The notes: generated by a model not told the origin, from the sequence alone. Positions 52,648 through 61,341 are shown, counted from the first letter of the stretch. The stretch is DNA of 64,000 nt from Flavobacterium subsaxonicum WB 4.1-42 = DSM 21790 (GCF_000422725.1 NZ_KE383909.1:791178-855177), one strand, 5' to 3'. A program made the numbers and translations.

Positions 52648-53379
52648 ATGAAAATAATAGCAGTTATACCCGCACGATATGCCAGTACCCGTTTTCCTGC
52701 CAAATTAATGCAGGACCTTGGCGGAAAAACCGTAATTACCAGAACCTATCATGCAGCGCTGGGCACCGGCCTGTTTGACGATGTTTTTGTAGTAACCGAT
52801 TCCGACCTTATTTATAACGAAATTGTTGCCAATGGCGGCAAGGCCATTATGAGTATTAAGGAGCACGAAAGTGGCAGCGACCGTATTGCCGAAGCTATAG
52901 AAAACCTTGATGTAGATATTGTGGTTAATGTTCAGGGTGATGAGCCTTTTATTAATAAAGAACCGTTGGCCGATGTACTGGAGGTTTTTAAAAGCGACAT
53001 TGCCCGCGAAATAGACTTAGCATCGGTTATGATGCACATAACCGATTGGGAGGATATAGAAAACCCCAACAATGTTAAGGTTATTGTAGACCAGAAAAAT
53101 TTTGCATTGTATTTTTCGCGGTCGGTAATACCATATCCGCGCGATAAAGAGGCAGGGGTAAACTACTACCGCCATATAGGTATTTATGCCTTTAGAAAAC
53201 ATGCCCTGCTTGATTTTTACAAATTGCCTATGCAAAGCCTGGAAGCATCAGAAAAATTGGAGCAGCTGCGTTACCTTGAGTATGGCAAAAAAATTAAGAT
53301 GGTACTTACCAGCCATGCGGGTATTGGTATAGACACGCCCGAAGATTTAGAGAAGGCAAAAAAAATGTTAGGGGAGTAA
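52648..53379 (+). CDS. kdsB: 3-deoxy-manno-octulosonate cytidylyltransferase
   Basis: 243 residues from the ATG at 52648; an earlier in-frame start would run through the REP-like repeat and is not credible. CMP-KDO synthetase, activating KDO for lipopolysaccharide core. Motifs: [111 protein letters not shown]. All expected residues are there. Convergent with the dioxygenase gene. Confidence 0.97.
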   Translation: MKIIAVIPARYASTRFPAKLMQDLGGKTVITRTYHAALGTGLFDDVFVVTDSDLIYNEIVANGGKAIMSIKEHESGSDRIAEAIENLDVDIVVNVQGDEPFINKEPLADVLEVFKSDIAREIDLASVMMHITDWEDIENPNNVKVIVDQKNFALYFSRSVIPYPRDKEAGVNYYRHIGIYAFRKHALLDFYKLPMQSLEASEKLEQLRYLEYGKKIKMVLTSHAGIGIDTPEDLEKAKKMLGE

Positions 53380-53381
53380 CA

Positions 53382-54104
53382 TCAAATTTCCATTTTTTCG
53401 GCCCATTGCAGCGGTGCAGGTAAAACTGCGCTGCTAAATTCTATATGCAGCACCCTCCGGCGGTTGTTATTTGTTGTGCGGCCAGAACTGTGTAGTAGTA
53501 AAGGCTTCATTATCATTAATCCGCCCTGGCCAACATTGCAGCTTACTTCTGTTTCTACATTCCAGTTAATGGTTTCCGGCCTGTAAATTTGTTTACTATG
53601 CGATTGCGGAATAACTTTTAATGCACCGTTGTTTTCATCGGTTGCATCTAAGTGAATACGAATGGTATAAATATTTTCTAAAGTAGGTAACGGAGGCTGT
53701 ACTGCAAATTGCTCTTGCTTAACTGTCCAGGGCCCAAAATTTTCTATATTAGCTTTTTGATCAACCGAAATAGTCAAATCCTGATGGTAGGCTACAAACC
53801 AGTTGGATGCCCCGGGCTTATCAAAATAAATAGATTTAACTATAAAATAGTTCTCTCCAAAAATAGTGGCAATAATTTCTTTCAGTTTATGGTTTAACAG
53901 GAGCGGAAGAACATTAGGTACTTCCTTTAAAAATTGACGTATAGCAAATAAGTCGGCGGACTTTCTAAAGGTATCGTTAGTAGTATCGACATTTTCTATA
54001 ACGTCAAGAATCGCTTCGATCTCTGTTTCGTTATAAATGTTGTCGATAACCGTAAAGCCGTTATTTTCTACATCTAATTTATAGTCTGCTAAATCCATAA
54101 TCAT
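53382..54104 (-). CDS. Phytanoyl-CoA dioxygenase-like (PhyH) Fe(II)/2-oxoglutarate enzyme
   Basis: 240 residues. Jelly-roll dioxygenase with metal ligands in WFVAYHQDLTI (His-x-Asp) and a later His in KPLLLHSSGR, with Arg in RRRVLHIEF for 2-oxoglutarate. The N-terminal YKLDVENNGFTVIDNIYNETEIEAIL is typical of PhyH-type hydroxylases. Soluble. It follows the methyltransferase-like gene by 4 bp; the two are a small operon. Substrate unknown (lipid, amino acid or secondary metabolite). Confidence 0.85.
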   Translation of the reverse strand: MIMDLADYKLDVENNGFTVIDNIYNETEIEAILDVIENVDTTNDTFRKSADLFAIRQFLKEVPNVLPLLLNHKLKEIIATIFGENYFIVKSIYFDKPGASNWFVAYHQDLTISVDQKANIENFGPWTVKQEQFAVQPPLPTLENIYTIRIHLDATDENNGALKVIPQSHSKQIYRPETINWNVETEVSCNVGQGGLMIMKPLLLHSSGRTTNNNRRRVLHIEFSSAVLPAPLQWAEKMEI

Positions 54105-54108
54105 TTAA

Positions 54109-54771
54109 TTATCTCATTTTTTTAATGGTGTACAACTCATTATGGTCTTCTACTTTGGGGTACATCCTAACAGAATAATCGTCATTAAAATGCAATTTGT
54201 AAAGTGCATTTCGTTCTTTATCTTGTCTTGTTAATGTCATGGTATTAAATAATATAAAACCATTTACTTTAAGCAAGTAGTTAATTCGGTTTATAAAATA
54301 ATCTTCAAACAAAAAGTTAGGCATAACAGTATCTTTAAAGATGTCGATTATTATAAGGTCGTACTTTTCTTTGGTTTTTAAAACAAATTCGAAGGCATCG
54401 CAAATAATAATTTCAAGGTTGATAATCTGGTCAAGACCAAAATAAGTATTGGCAATTTCAATTACTTTAGGGTCAATCTCAACGCCGGTGATTTTACCCT
54501 TGTATTTAATTTCGTCGGTCAGGGTTTTAATTACGCTGCCACCGGCAACGCCAAGCACAAGAATGCTTTTAAAGCCGCGTATACGTTCAAAACCTATATA
54601 GTTAAGCCCTTTTCTAAGAATGCGCTGCAGGCTGCCGTAAGAGTAATTGGTGTTTTTAGAGTCGAGTACCAGCTGGCCGTTATTCCACGTAACCTCAAGG
54701 TTCTGGCTAATTTCAGAGTGCTTTTTAACGATGTTTACCGGTATAAAATAGCTTAGGAATTTCTTCAGCAT
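54109..54771 (-). CDS. Spermidine-synthase-like methyltransferase-fold protein
   Basis: 220 residues. Rossmann fold with the SpeE-type glycine loop SILVLGVAGGSVIKTLTDEIKYKGKITGVEIDPKVIEIANTYFGL and the segment CDAFEFVLKTKEKYDLIIIDIFKDTVMPNFLF. Shorter than true spermidine synthases (about 280): the N-terminal beta domain is reduced, and the glycine loop (GVAGGS) and the IIIDIF strand differ from the GGGDGG and IIxDSxDP of true aminopropyltransferases, so a methyltransferase-like use is as likely. Upstream of the PhyH-type gene in the same operon. TAATTTTG read on the minus strand (54807-54814) is a good -7 box. Confidence 0.8.
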   Translation of the reverse strand: MLKKFLSYFIPVNIVKKHSEISQNLEVTWNNGQLVLDSKNTNYSYGSLQRILRKGLNYIGFERIRGFKSILVLGVAGGSVIKTLTDEIKYKGKITGVEIDPKVIEIANTYFGLDQIINLEIIICDAFEFVLKTKEKYDLIIIDIFKDTVMPNFLFEDYFINRINYLLKVNGFILFNTMTLTRQDKERNALYKLHFNDDYSVRMYPKVEDHNELYTIKKMR

Positions 54772-55098
54772 TTATAGTAGTTGGATTAGAAGTGGTAAAT
54801 ATATGCCAAAATTACAATGAGAATTTTGATAGCACAGCATAATTTATTAACTTAATACTATAATTAAAAACATCAGCATTTTTTGCTGAAAATTGCAATA
54901 AGATTGAATAATTAAGAACAGATTAACTATTTGTTTTGATTTATTAACAATTAACCGTTGTAATTTTATATCAGCAAAATACTTAGCCGATAAAATAGTA
55001 TACATAATACACTATACTTTTAGAAGGGTTAAAGATAATTTGTGTTTGTTTTATTGGTTAATGGCCCCGGATGCTTTCTATAAAGCAGTCGGGGTTTT
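54772..55098. other. AT-rich intergenic region with small RNA candidate
   Basis: 327 bp between two minus-strand genes. It has a perfect 6-bp hairpin TCAGCA-TTTTT-TGCTGA in its first half, the minus-strand -7 box of the methyltransferase gene (CAAAATTA at 54807-54814), the inverted repeat AGTATA ... TATACT near 54997-55018, and a plus-strand terminator at 55064-55100 although no plus-strand gene lies upstream. Confidence 0.55.
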
Positions 55099-55100
55099 TT
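55029..55100 (+). ncRNA. Candidate small RNA ending in a strong terminator
   Basis: TACTTTTA at 55015-55022 could act as -7 box, giving an RNA from about 55029 to the terminator T-run at 55095-55100, about 70 nt. A 13-codon frame starting at the ATG at 55061 lies wholly inside the hairpin. Antisense to nothing but the XRE gene's 3' end. Prediction only. Confidence 0.3.
55065..55100 (+). terminator. Rho-independent terminator on the plus strand
   Basis: CCCCG (55065-55069) with CGGGG (55090-55094), inner TGCTTT / AAAGCA (55072-55077, 55082-55087), followed by TTTTTT. Strong on the plus strand; on the minus strand there is no T-run. Confidence 0.8.
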
Positions 55101-55560
55101 AATGCCCCGATGTGTAGCTTTTAAAGCTGCCGTTGCTGTAAAAAATCACAATACGCTCTATATCTTTATTATCAGCAGCTAAAACACTATTTAAATTAGC
55201 GTCAACGGCATTTGACTTACTCTCTGTAACCTCTTTACCGACAGAAAATAAATCAGGCGCATCAGTTCCCTTAATCACATCATTAGTATTAACAGCAGGG
55301 GTAGGCCGGGTAAAGAAATGCGGCTGGTTTTCTGTTTTAGGAAATTCCCCCACACCGGCAAGCAGCCAATAGAGGTCTACTTCGGGGAAATTCTCTACAA
55401 TTTTCATTACAAAATCCAAGCTGGGTTTGTTACGGCCAGACATTAAATGCGATAGCCCAGATCGCTGCACACCCAATTTATCGGCAAATAAAGAAGCAGA
55501 TAAACTGTAATAATCCAGTAGTATTTCCAGGCGTTTTATAAAGTCTTCAGCGTTTACCAT
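55099..55560 (-). CDS. XRE/Cro-type transcriptional regulator
   Basis: 153 residues. An HTH_XRE domain at about 5-62 (RLEILLDYYSLSASLFADKLGVQRSGLSHLMSGRNKPSLDFVMKIVENFPEVDLYWLLAGVGEFP) is followed by an unstructured polar segment and a short C-terminal KDIERIVIFYSNGSFKSYTSG. This is the form of many flavobacterial XRE regulators with a C-terminal 'FYSDGTFKsY' tail. Its start codon lies inside one of five TTAC-N4-GTAA sites; three more direct the divergent M14 gene. It is the most likely protein to bind them and thus to regulate itself and the peptidase. Confidence 0.9.
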   Translation of the reverse strand: MVNAEDFIKRLEILLDYYSLSASLFADKLGVQRSGLSHLMSGRNKPSLDFVMKIVENFPEVDLYWLLAGVGEFPKTENQPHFFTRPTPAVNTNDVIKGTDAPDLFSVGKEVTESKSNAVDANLNSVLAADNKDIERIVIFYSNGSFKSYTSGH

Positions 55561-55600
55561 TGTAACATATTATAAAATATTGTAACTGTTACAAATGTAA
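55554..55600. promoter_or_regulatory. Two TTAC-N4-GTAA sites at the XRE gene start
   Basis: TTACCATTGTAA (55554-55565, overlapping the start codon at 55558-55560) and TTACAAATGTAA (55589-55600). Between them lies TGTAACTGTTACA (55581-55593). The longer context TGTTTACAnTTGTAA is shared with the three sites upstream of the M14 gene. Confidence 0.7.
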
Positions 55601-55752
55601 ACAATTAGTTTATCATTTCCTAACATCAGTGTATATAAGCCGATATGTATAAACAAACACAATAAGTAATTAAGTATTAACAATTGAAATACAGAGAATT
55701 ATTATGTTTAAATTTTATTTTGTAAGAAGATATTATTCACACACGAGTATCT

Positions 55753-55825
55753 TGTTTACAATTGTAATCTATTAGATAAAATAACCTGTTTACAGTTGTA
55801 AAATATATCATGTTTACTTTTGTAA
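55753..55825. promoter_or_regulatory. Three TTAC-N4-GTAA sites and promoter of the M14 gene
   Basis: TGTTTACAATTGTAA (55753-55767), TGTTTACAGTTGTAA (55787-55801) and TGTTTACTTTTGTAA (55811-55825). The last contains TACTTTTG (55815-55822), an exact -7 element 18 bp from the ATG, so a protein on this site would block the promoter. Confidence 0.75.
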
Positions 55826-55839
55826 TCTAATTTTAAAGC

Positions 55840-56997
55840 ATGAATTTAGAAGCCATATACTCCGCATCGAAACAAAATACACTGCACGGCAGGTATCTTA
55901 CCAACACCCATATAGAGCCACTGCTGGATAACCTTAAACAGCATTTTAAAATATCTGTCAGAGGCAATTCTGCTTTCGGTAAACCTATATATGATATTGT
56001 TGTGGGCAACGGACCCACCAAGATATTTATGTGGTCGCAAATGCACGGCAACGAAGCCACAACTACAAAAGCTATTTTCGATTTCCTGAACTTCCTAACT
56101 TCTGATAATGCTTTTGCTGTTACCCTTAAAAACAATTTTACCTTTTTAATACTCCCTATAGTTAACCCGGATGGAGCCGAGCTATACACCCGCGAGAACG
56201 GCAATAAAGTTGACTTAAACCGCGATTCGGTAAACCTTACCCAGCCGGAGAGTATTGTATTAAGAAGGGCCTTTGAAGAGTTTGCTCCCGATTATGCCTA
56301 TAATATGCACGACCAGCGCACCATATTTGGCGTGGGCGATGATGCCCCTAAGCCGGCAACGGTATCTTTTTTAGCGCCTTCCTATAATGATGCGCGCGAT
56401 ATTAACAATGTGCGCCAAAAGGCCATCAATGTTATTGCGGCAATGAACGATACGTTACAGCAATTTATACCAGGGCAGGTGGGGCGTTTTGATGATTCTT
56501 TCAACATCAATTGCATAGGCGATATGTTTCAGTCGTTAAACGTGCCAACCGTGCTTTTTGAGGCCGGGCACTACCAAAAGGACTACGAAAGAGAAAAAAC
56601 ACGTAAATTTATATTTTTTGCATTATTATCAGGATTTCATGCGATTAACGAAAACGTTATAGTATTAGATAAAAAACAGGAATATTTTAATATTCCTCAA
56701 AATAAGATAATATTTTATGACGTGATGTACAAAAAAGTCAAAATAAATTATGAAAATACAGAAAAAATCACGAATTTTGCCTCACAATATAAGGAAGTGT
56801 TATTTGAAAAATCTGTAAAATTTCAAGCTATTATTAGAGAAATAGGCAATTTAGATGGTTATCATGCACACGAAGAATTTGACTGCCGAGGAGAAGAATT
56901 TGTAGGAATTGACAACAGCAAATTACCGATAATAGACGAAAAAGCAGACTTTTTGATAGGAACTGACAGAAAATTTGTTAATGGACTGGAGGTTTAG
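55840..56997 (+). CDS. M14 family zinc carboxypeptidase-like metallopeptidase
   Basis: 385 residues, no signal peptide, so cytoplasmic. Zinc motif HGNE in SQMHGNEATTTKAIFDFL (about residue 68-71), the substrate-binding region VNPDGAELYTRENGNKVDLNRD, a third zinc ligand in NMHDQRTIF, and the catalytic-Glu segment TVLFEAGHYQKDYEREKTR. The last ~90 residues form an additional, more AT-rich-coded domain with no recognised family. M14 enzymes cut C-terminal residues or peptidoglycan peptides; the substrate here is unknown. Divergent from and probably controlled by the XRE regulator. Confidence 0.9.
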   Translation: MNLEAIYSASKQNTLHGRYLTNTHIEPLLDNLKQHFKISVRGNSAFGKPIYDIVVGNGPTKIFMWSQMHGNEATTTKAIFDFLNFLTSDNAFAVTLKNNFTFLILPIVNPDGAELYTRENGNKVDLNRDSVNLTQPESIVLRRAFEEFAPDYAYNMHDQRTIFGVGDDAPKPATVSFLAPSYNDARDINNVRQKAINVIAAMNDTLQQFIPGQVGRFDDSFNINCIGDMFQSLNVPTVLFEAGHYQKDYEREKTRKFIFFALLSGFHAINENVIVLDKKQEYFNIPQNKIIFYDVMYKKVKINYENTEKITNFASQYKEVLFEKSVKFQAIIREIGNLDGYHAHEEFDCRGEEFVGIDNSKLPIIDEKADFLIGTDRKFVNGLEV

Positions 56998-57068
56998 ACA
57001 GCATTTTTCTTATAAATGTGAATATTATTAAAACAAAGACCTGATACATAACCTAAAAACACACATTT

Positions 57069-57548
57069 ATGAGCAAGTTTCGTTTAGATGAAGTTGATCA
57101 CCAAATATTAGACATGCTGATTGACAACACGAGGGTGCCGTTTACTGATATTGCAAAAAAACTTTTAATCTCTGCGGGTACTGTCCATGTAAGGGTAAAA
57201 AAGATGGAAGATGCAGGTATCATCATGGGCTCATCGCTAACGTTAGACTACGAAAAACTGGGATATTCTTTTATTGCCTATGTAGGTGTATTTCTTCATA
57301 ACACATCTCAAACTAAGTTTGTGTTAGAAAGAATTAACGAGATACCATTTGTAACCGTTGCACATGTTACAACCGGTAAATTTAACATCTTCTGCAAAAT
57401 AAGGGCTAAAGATACTAAACACGCTAAAGAAGTTATCTTTATGATAGACGATATAGAAGGTGTTTACCGTACCGAAACCATGATATCGTTAGAAGAAAGC
57501 ATTAACGACAAGAAAAGGCTGATGCACACCATATTTAAAGATCTGTAA
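57069..57548 (+). CDS. Lrp/AsnC family transcriptional regulator
   Basis: 159 residues. N-terminal HTH_AsnC (LDEVDHQILDMLIDNTRVPFTDIAKKLLISAGTVHVRVKKMEDAGII) and a RAM/AsnC ligand-binding domain with SLTLDYEKLGYSFIAYVGVFL and the closing IEGVYRTETMISLEESIN. Global or amino-acid-responsive regulator; the ligand is not visible from sequence. Single gene with a terminator at 57571-57601. Confidence 0.94.
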   Translation: MSKFRLDEVDHQILDMLIDNTRVPFTDIAKKLLISAGTVHVRVKKMEDAGIIMGSSLTLDYEKLGYSFIAYVGVFLHNTSQTKFVLERINEIPFVTVAHVTTGKFNIFCKIRAKDTKHAKEVIFMIDDIEGVYRTETMISLEESINDKKRLMHTIFKDL

Positions 57549-57570
57549 GATTTTTTATAAAAATATTAAG

Positions 57571-57601
57571 ACCCTCATGATAGCTTCATGGGGGTTTTTT
57601 T
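57571..57601 (+). terminator. Rho-independent terminator after the Lrp gene
   Basis: Stem ACCCTCATGA / TCATGGGGGT (one G-T pair) with a 5-base loop, then seven T. Confidence 0.88.
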
Positions 57602-57627
57602 ATTAAATTCATCAAAAATTTTAACGC

Positions 57628-60204
57628 ATGTATCCTGCCACCAGAATAGAACGCTTTTACGAAGATGTTCAGCTTAAATACCAACTCTTTAACAGCATTT
57701 TTATTACCCTGCCTTTCAGGGCTATAGATAATACGGGCGTATTACTACCTTTATTTTCTGAAATTTGCGACGAGGGTTTTAAAAATAATAAGAGTCCGGA
57801 ACAGATTTTTAACGAATTTGCCGATAAATACCTTCAGGACGTATCCGAAGAAGATAAGATAAGCCTTATGTTTCGCTTTATACAGTATGTAGAGCGCCAG
57901 GTAGTGCTTTTTGATGCTATAGAAGATGCTGCTTTTTCTACCCTTAATAACCTCGAGGGCAGCGGGTCGCTTAGAGAGAGCCGCGAGCGTGCTGAGAACC
58001 AGGGCCAGATGCAGGAACTAAGGGAGTTTTTGGAGGACTTTAGTGTTCGCCCGGTGCTTACCGCACACCCAACACAATTTTATCCGGGATCGGTACTCGG
58101 TATAATAACCGACCTTACCGAGGCCATTAAACGCAACAGCCTTGGCGAGATTAAAACGTTGCTGGCGCAGCTGGGCAAAACACCTTTTATTAAAAAGGAG
58201 AAGCCTACGCCATTTGACGAAGCTGTAAGCCTGGTGTGGTACCTTGAAAATGTATTTTATAAAGCTGCGGGCGATATATCATCGTACCTGCAGGACTCTA
58301 TATATAAGGGGGAAGATTTGCCGCACCCGGTAATGTCTTTCGGCTTCTGGCCGGGTGGCGACCGCGATGGTAATCCGTTTGTAACTACAGAGATTACCCT
58401 TAACGTAGCCGACAGGCTGAGAACGTCTGTCCTAAAATGCTATTATTTAGATATAAGGAATCTTAAGCGCAAGCTTACGTTTAATAGCGTACAGGATAAA
58501 ATTGCCGATTTGGAGGATAAGCTATACCGATCGGTATTTTATTCTAAAGGCGAAATTTTTATAACGCTGGACGAACTTAAAGATGCTCTGGCCGAGATCA
58601 AGAAGTTTATTATAGATAATCACCAGTCGCTTTACTTAGACGAAATTGATTGCTTTATCAATAAGGTCAATTTATTTGGTTTCCACTTTGCATCGTTAGA
58701 TATTAGGCAGAACAGCAAGATACATAACGCTGTTTTTGCCGATGTGCTGCAATATCTCGAAAAAGACAACAAACACGTTGCCGATTACGAGAAACTCGAC
58801 GAGAAGGCAAAATTAGAGGCTTTAGCTAAGATTAAGGCCACTATTAAACCCGAAGATTTTACCGAAGAGAATACGCGCGGTACTTTAGAGTCTATTTTAG
58901 CCATAAAAACCATTCAGGAAAAAAATGGCGAAAAAGGCTGTAACCGCTACATCATCAGTAATAACGAAAGTGCGCTAAATGTACTGGAGCTGCTGTCGAT
59001 GTTCGACTTTTTAGGGTTTAAATCGCCTAACGTAGATATTGTGCCGCTTTTTGAAACGGTTGACGACCTTGAAGATGCAGGGCAGGTGATGAAATTGCTG
59101 TATGAAAACGAAAAATATGCCGCGCACCTAAAAAGCAGGGGCAACCGCCAGACTATAATGCTGGGCTTTAGCGATGGAACTAAAGATGGTGGCTACCTGA
59201 TGGCCAACTGGAGTATTTATAAAGCTAAAGAAAACCTAACGCTTATGGCGCGCGAGCACGATGTAAAAGTGGTGTTTTTTGATGGCCGTGGCGGCCCGCC
59301 GGCACGTGGTGGTGGCAAAACCCATAAATTTTATGCGTCGCTTGGGCCAACTATAGAAAATAACGAAATACAGATAACAATACAGGGGCAAACTATCAGC
59401 TCTAATTTTGGAACGCTGGATGCGTGCCGTTATAACCTCGAAAACCTTATTAGCGCCGGTATTACCAACGGTGTTTTCAACAAAAATGATAAGGCTTTTA
59501 GTAACGAAGAGCGCGCCCTGTTTAACCACATGGCCAAACTTAGCTACGAAAAATACATGGCCTTTAAGGCGCACCCGCAGTTTTTGCCTTACCTGGAAAA
59601 AGTAAGTACGCTTAATTATTATGCTAAGACCAACATTGGAAGCCGACCTTCTAAGAGAAATAAAGGGTCTGAGCTTGATTTTAACGACTTAAGGGCGATA
59701 CCTTTTGTTGGTTCATGGAGCCAGATGAAGATGAATGTTCCCGGGTTTTTTGGACTTGGGCACGCATTAAGCCATTACGAAAAAGAGGGCAGGTGGCAGG
59801 AAGTGCAGAATTTGTACCACGATTCACTTTTCTTCAGGACACTCTTGGAAAACAGTATGATGGCATTAACCAAATCGTTTTTCCCGCTAACGGCTTACCT
59901 AAAAGACGACCCTGAATTTGGGCCTTTCTGGGAAATTATTTACAATGAGTTTTTGGAAACAAAACGCCTGTTGTTAAAAATTTCGGGTTATGATGTTTTG
60001 ATGGAAAACTATCCTGATGGCCGTGCATCTATTAAAATGCGCGAACATATTGTGCTGCCGTTGCTAACCATTCAGCAATATGCGCTGAATGCTATAAGGC
60101 AAATGAAAAATGGCAAGCGCGACGATAAGTTGCAGGAGGTTTACGAAAAAATTGTTACCCGCTCATTATTTGGTAATATTAACGCAAGCCGTAACTCGGC
60201 ATAA
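57628..60204 (+). CDS. ppc: Phosphoenolpyruvate carboxylase (flavobacterial variant)
   Basis: 858 residues. Makes oxaloacetate from PEP and bicarbonate, refilling the TCA cycle. Conserved blocks: VLTAHPTQFYPGS (catalytic His), FWPGGDRDGNPFVTTE, FDGRGGPPARGGGKTHKF (catalytic Arg loop), and the C-terminal INASRNSA. Three of these differ from the textbook LTAHPTE, GRGGTVGRGGG and QNTG/RNTG forms (E to Q, TVG to PPA, TG to SA), although the catalytic His and Arg and the C-terminal Asn are kept. I take this as a divergent clade, not decay. Anaplerosis pairs logically with growth on acetate, but the gene is not linked to acs. DinB gene follows 3 bp later. Confidence 0.96.
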   Translation: MYPATRIERFYEDVQLKYQLFNSIFITLPFRAIDNTGVLLPLFSEICDEGFKNNKSPEQIFNEFADKYLQDVSEEDKISLMFRFIQYVERQVVLFDAIEDAAFSTLNNLEGSGSLRESRERAENQGQMQELREFLEDFSVRPVLTAHPTQFYPGSVLGIITDLTEAIKRNSLGEIKTLLAQLGKTPFIKKEKPTPFDEAVSLVWYLENVFYKAAGDISSYLQDSIYKGEDLPHPVMSFGFWPGGDRDGNPFVTTEITLNVADRLRTSVLKCYYLDIRNLKRKLTFNSVQDKIADLEDKLYRSVFYSKGEIFITLDELKDALAEIKKFIIDNHQSLYLDEIDCFINKVNLFGFHFASLDIRQNSKIHNAVFADVLQYLEKDNKHVADYEKLDEKAKLEALAKIKATIKPEDFTEENTRGTLESILAIKTIQEKNGEKGCNRYIISNNESALNVLELLSMFDFLGFKSPNVDIVPLFETVDDLEDAGQVMKLLYENEKYAAHLKSRGNRQTIMLGFSDGTKDGGYLMANWSIYKAKENLTLMAREHDVKVVFFDGRGGPPARGGGKTHKFYASLGPTIENNEIQITIQGQTISSNFGTLDACRYNLENLISAGITNGVFNKNDKAFSNEERALFNHMAKLSYEKYMAFKAHPQFLPYLEKVSTLNYYAKTNIGSRPSKRNKGSELDFNDLRAIPFVGSWSQMKMNVPGFFGLGHALSHYEKEGRWQEVQNLYHDSLFFRTLLENSMMALTKSFFPLTAYLKDDPEFGPFWEIIYNEFLETKRLLLKISGYDVLMENYPDGRASIKMREHIVLPLLTIQQYALNAIRQMKNGKRDDKLQEVYEKIVTRSLFGNINASRNSA

Positions 60205-60207
60205 ATT

Positions 60208-60729
60208 ATGAGGATAACCGATATACAACCCGATGAATATGCTGAGTACCAACAGGCATATATATCTTTGGTAGATGATGCCTGGAGCCTTATCGAAGAG
60301 CTTGAGGTAAGTGTGCATGCTTTTATAAAGTTTGTGCAGGATATACCTATGGATAAGTACGATTACCGCTACGCCAAAGGCAAGTGGACAATTAAAGACA
60401 TCATTCAGCATTTAATAGATACCGAGCGTATATTTGCTTACAGGGCTTTGCGCTTTGCGCGGAACGACAGCACCGCATTGGCCGGTTTTGAAGAAAACGC
60501 TTATGCCGCAGTCGCACACGGCGCCGACCGTAAGTTGCAGGACATGCTGGTTGAACTGGCTTTAGTACGCCAGTGTACCATTGCCTTGTTTAAATCGTTT
60601 ACTGAGGAAGACCTTTTAAGAAGGGGAGTGGCTTCTGGCTATACTTTATCAGTAAGGGCGGTGGGCTTTATAATTATTGGCCACCAAAACCACCACATGA
60701 AGATTTTTAAAGAGCGGTATTTAGAATAA
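60208..60729 (+). CDS. DinB-family protein
   Basis: 173 residues. Four-helix DinB/YfiT bundle with the histidines that bind a metal in this family: KWTIKDIIQHLIDTERIFAYRALRFARND and GFIIIGHQNHHMKIFKERY. Members include bacillithiol-dependent and other thiol transferases, most of them unassigned. It starts 3 bp after ppc, hence the same transcript. Confidence 0.9.
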   Translation: MRITDIQPDEYAEYQQAYISLVDDAWSLIEELEVSVHAFIKFVQDIPMDKYDYRYAKGKWTIKDIIQHLIDTERIFAYRALRFARNDSTALAGFEENAYAAVAHGADRKLQDMLVELALVRQCTIALFKSFTEEDLLRRGVASGYTLSVRAVGFIIIGHQNHHMKIFKERYLE

Positions 60730-60740
60730 GGATATTTTTT

Positions 60741-60804
60741 TAGCCATGAATTTCACCAATTATCACAAATCTTAAATTAGTGAAATTGGTGTAATTCGTG
60801 GCTA
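60741..60804. repeat. Hairpin repeat TAGCCAnGAATTnCACCAAT
   Basis: Left arm TAGCCATGAATTTCACCAAT (60741-60760); right arm 60785-60804, reverse complement TAGCCACGAATTACACCAAT (18 of 20 match). It lies between convergent genes and can form a long hairpin. Same family as 50912-50997 and the arm at 19896. Confidence 0.8.
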
Positions 60805-60815
60805 ATTATTTTAAA

Positions 60816-61277
60816 CTATAGGCAGTCTACTTTATTAAGTACCTGTTCTGATGTTGCATTTTTATCTTTGTACATCCATACACCATCTTTACCCTCGGTC
60901 ATTTCTCCAAATTTCACTTTGGCCTGCCCGCCATCTAAGGTAAAAATCAGTTCTTCTTTATTGCTGGTACCTTCCGCTGAAGCGCTGCCAATAGCAGTAA
61001 CGGTATTGTCGTTAAGCACACCTTTAAATTCGGTTATTTTTTTGTCTTTTTCTGCCGGCAGCCATTTAAAAGTACCGCTAACGCTGTCGCCTTTTTTGGT
61101 AACGTTTAGTACAATACTGTCTTTAGATATTACACTTAGATAGCAGGTTTGTTCTTCTGGTGTGGCAGTTGCGGGAGCTTCAGCTTCAACGGTAGTTTCT
61201 TCCACTACTTTTTCTTCTTTTTTCTGGCAGCTAAAAAGCAATAATCCGGCAGCCAGGAGCATAATTTTATTTTTCAT
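60816..61277 (-). CDS. Putative lipoprotein
   Basis: 153 residues. Signal peptide with lipobox (MLLAAGLLLFSCQKKEEK, Cys at residue 17), followed by a Glu/Ala/Thr-rich spacer (VVEETTVEAEAPATATPEEQ) and a small beta-strand domain (CYLSVISKDSIVLNVTKKGDSVSGTFKWLPAEKDKKITEF). No catalytic motif. It is likely anchored in the outer membrane. Family not recognised. Confidence 0.8.
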   Translation of the reverse strand: MKNKIMLLAAGLLLFSCQKKEEKVVEETTVEAEAPATATPEEQTCYLSVISKDSIVLNVTKKGDSVSGTFKWLPAEKDKKITEFKGVLNDNTVTAIGSASAEGTSNKEELIFTLDGGQAKVKFGEMTEGKDGVWMYKDKNATSEQVLNKVDCL

Positions 61278-61315
61278 CTTGTTTGTTTTTTATAAAATTA
61301 CACTTTTACGCATAA

Positions 61316-61341
61316 AAAAAGAACCCTGTTAAGAGTTCTTT
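61316..61341 (-). terminator. Terminator of the minus-strand polyamine operon
   Basis: On the minus strand AAAGAAC ... GTTCTTT, a 7-bp stem, followed by a T-run (TTTT). It follows the gene at 61367. Confidence 0.7.

Noticed and set aside
54109..54771. True spermidine synthase
   Set aside because: Too short, with a reduced N-terminal domain and an atypical glycine loop and acidic strand compared with SpeE; only the fold is supported.
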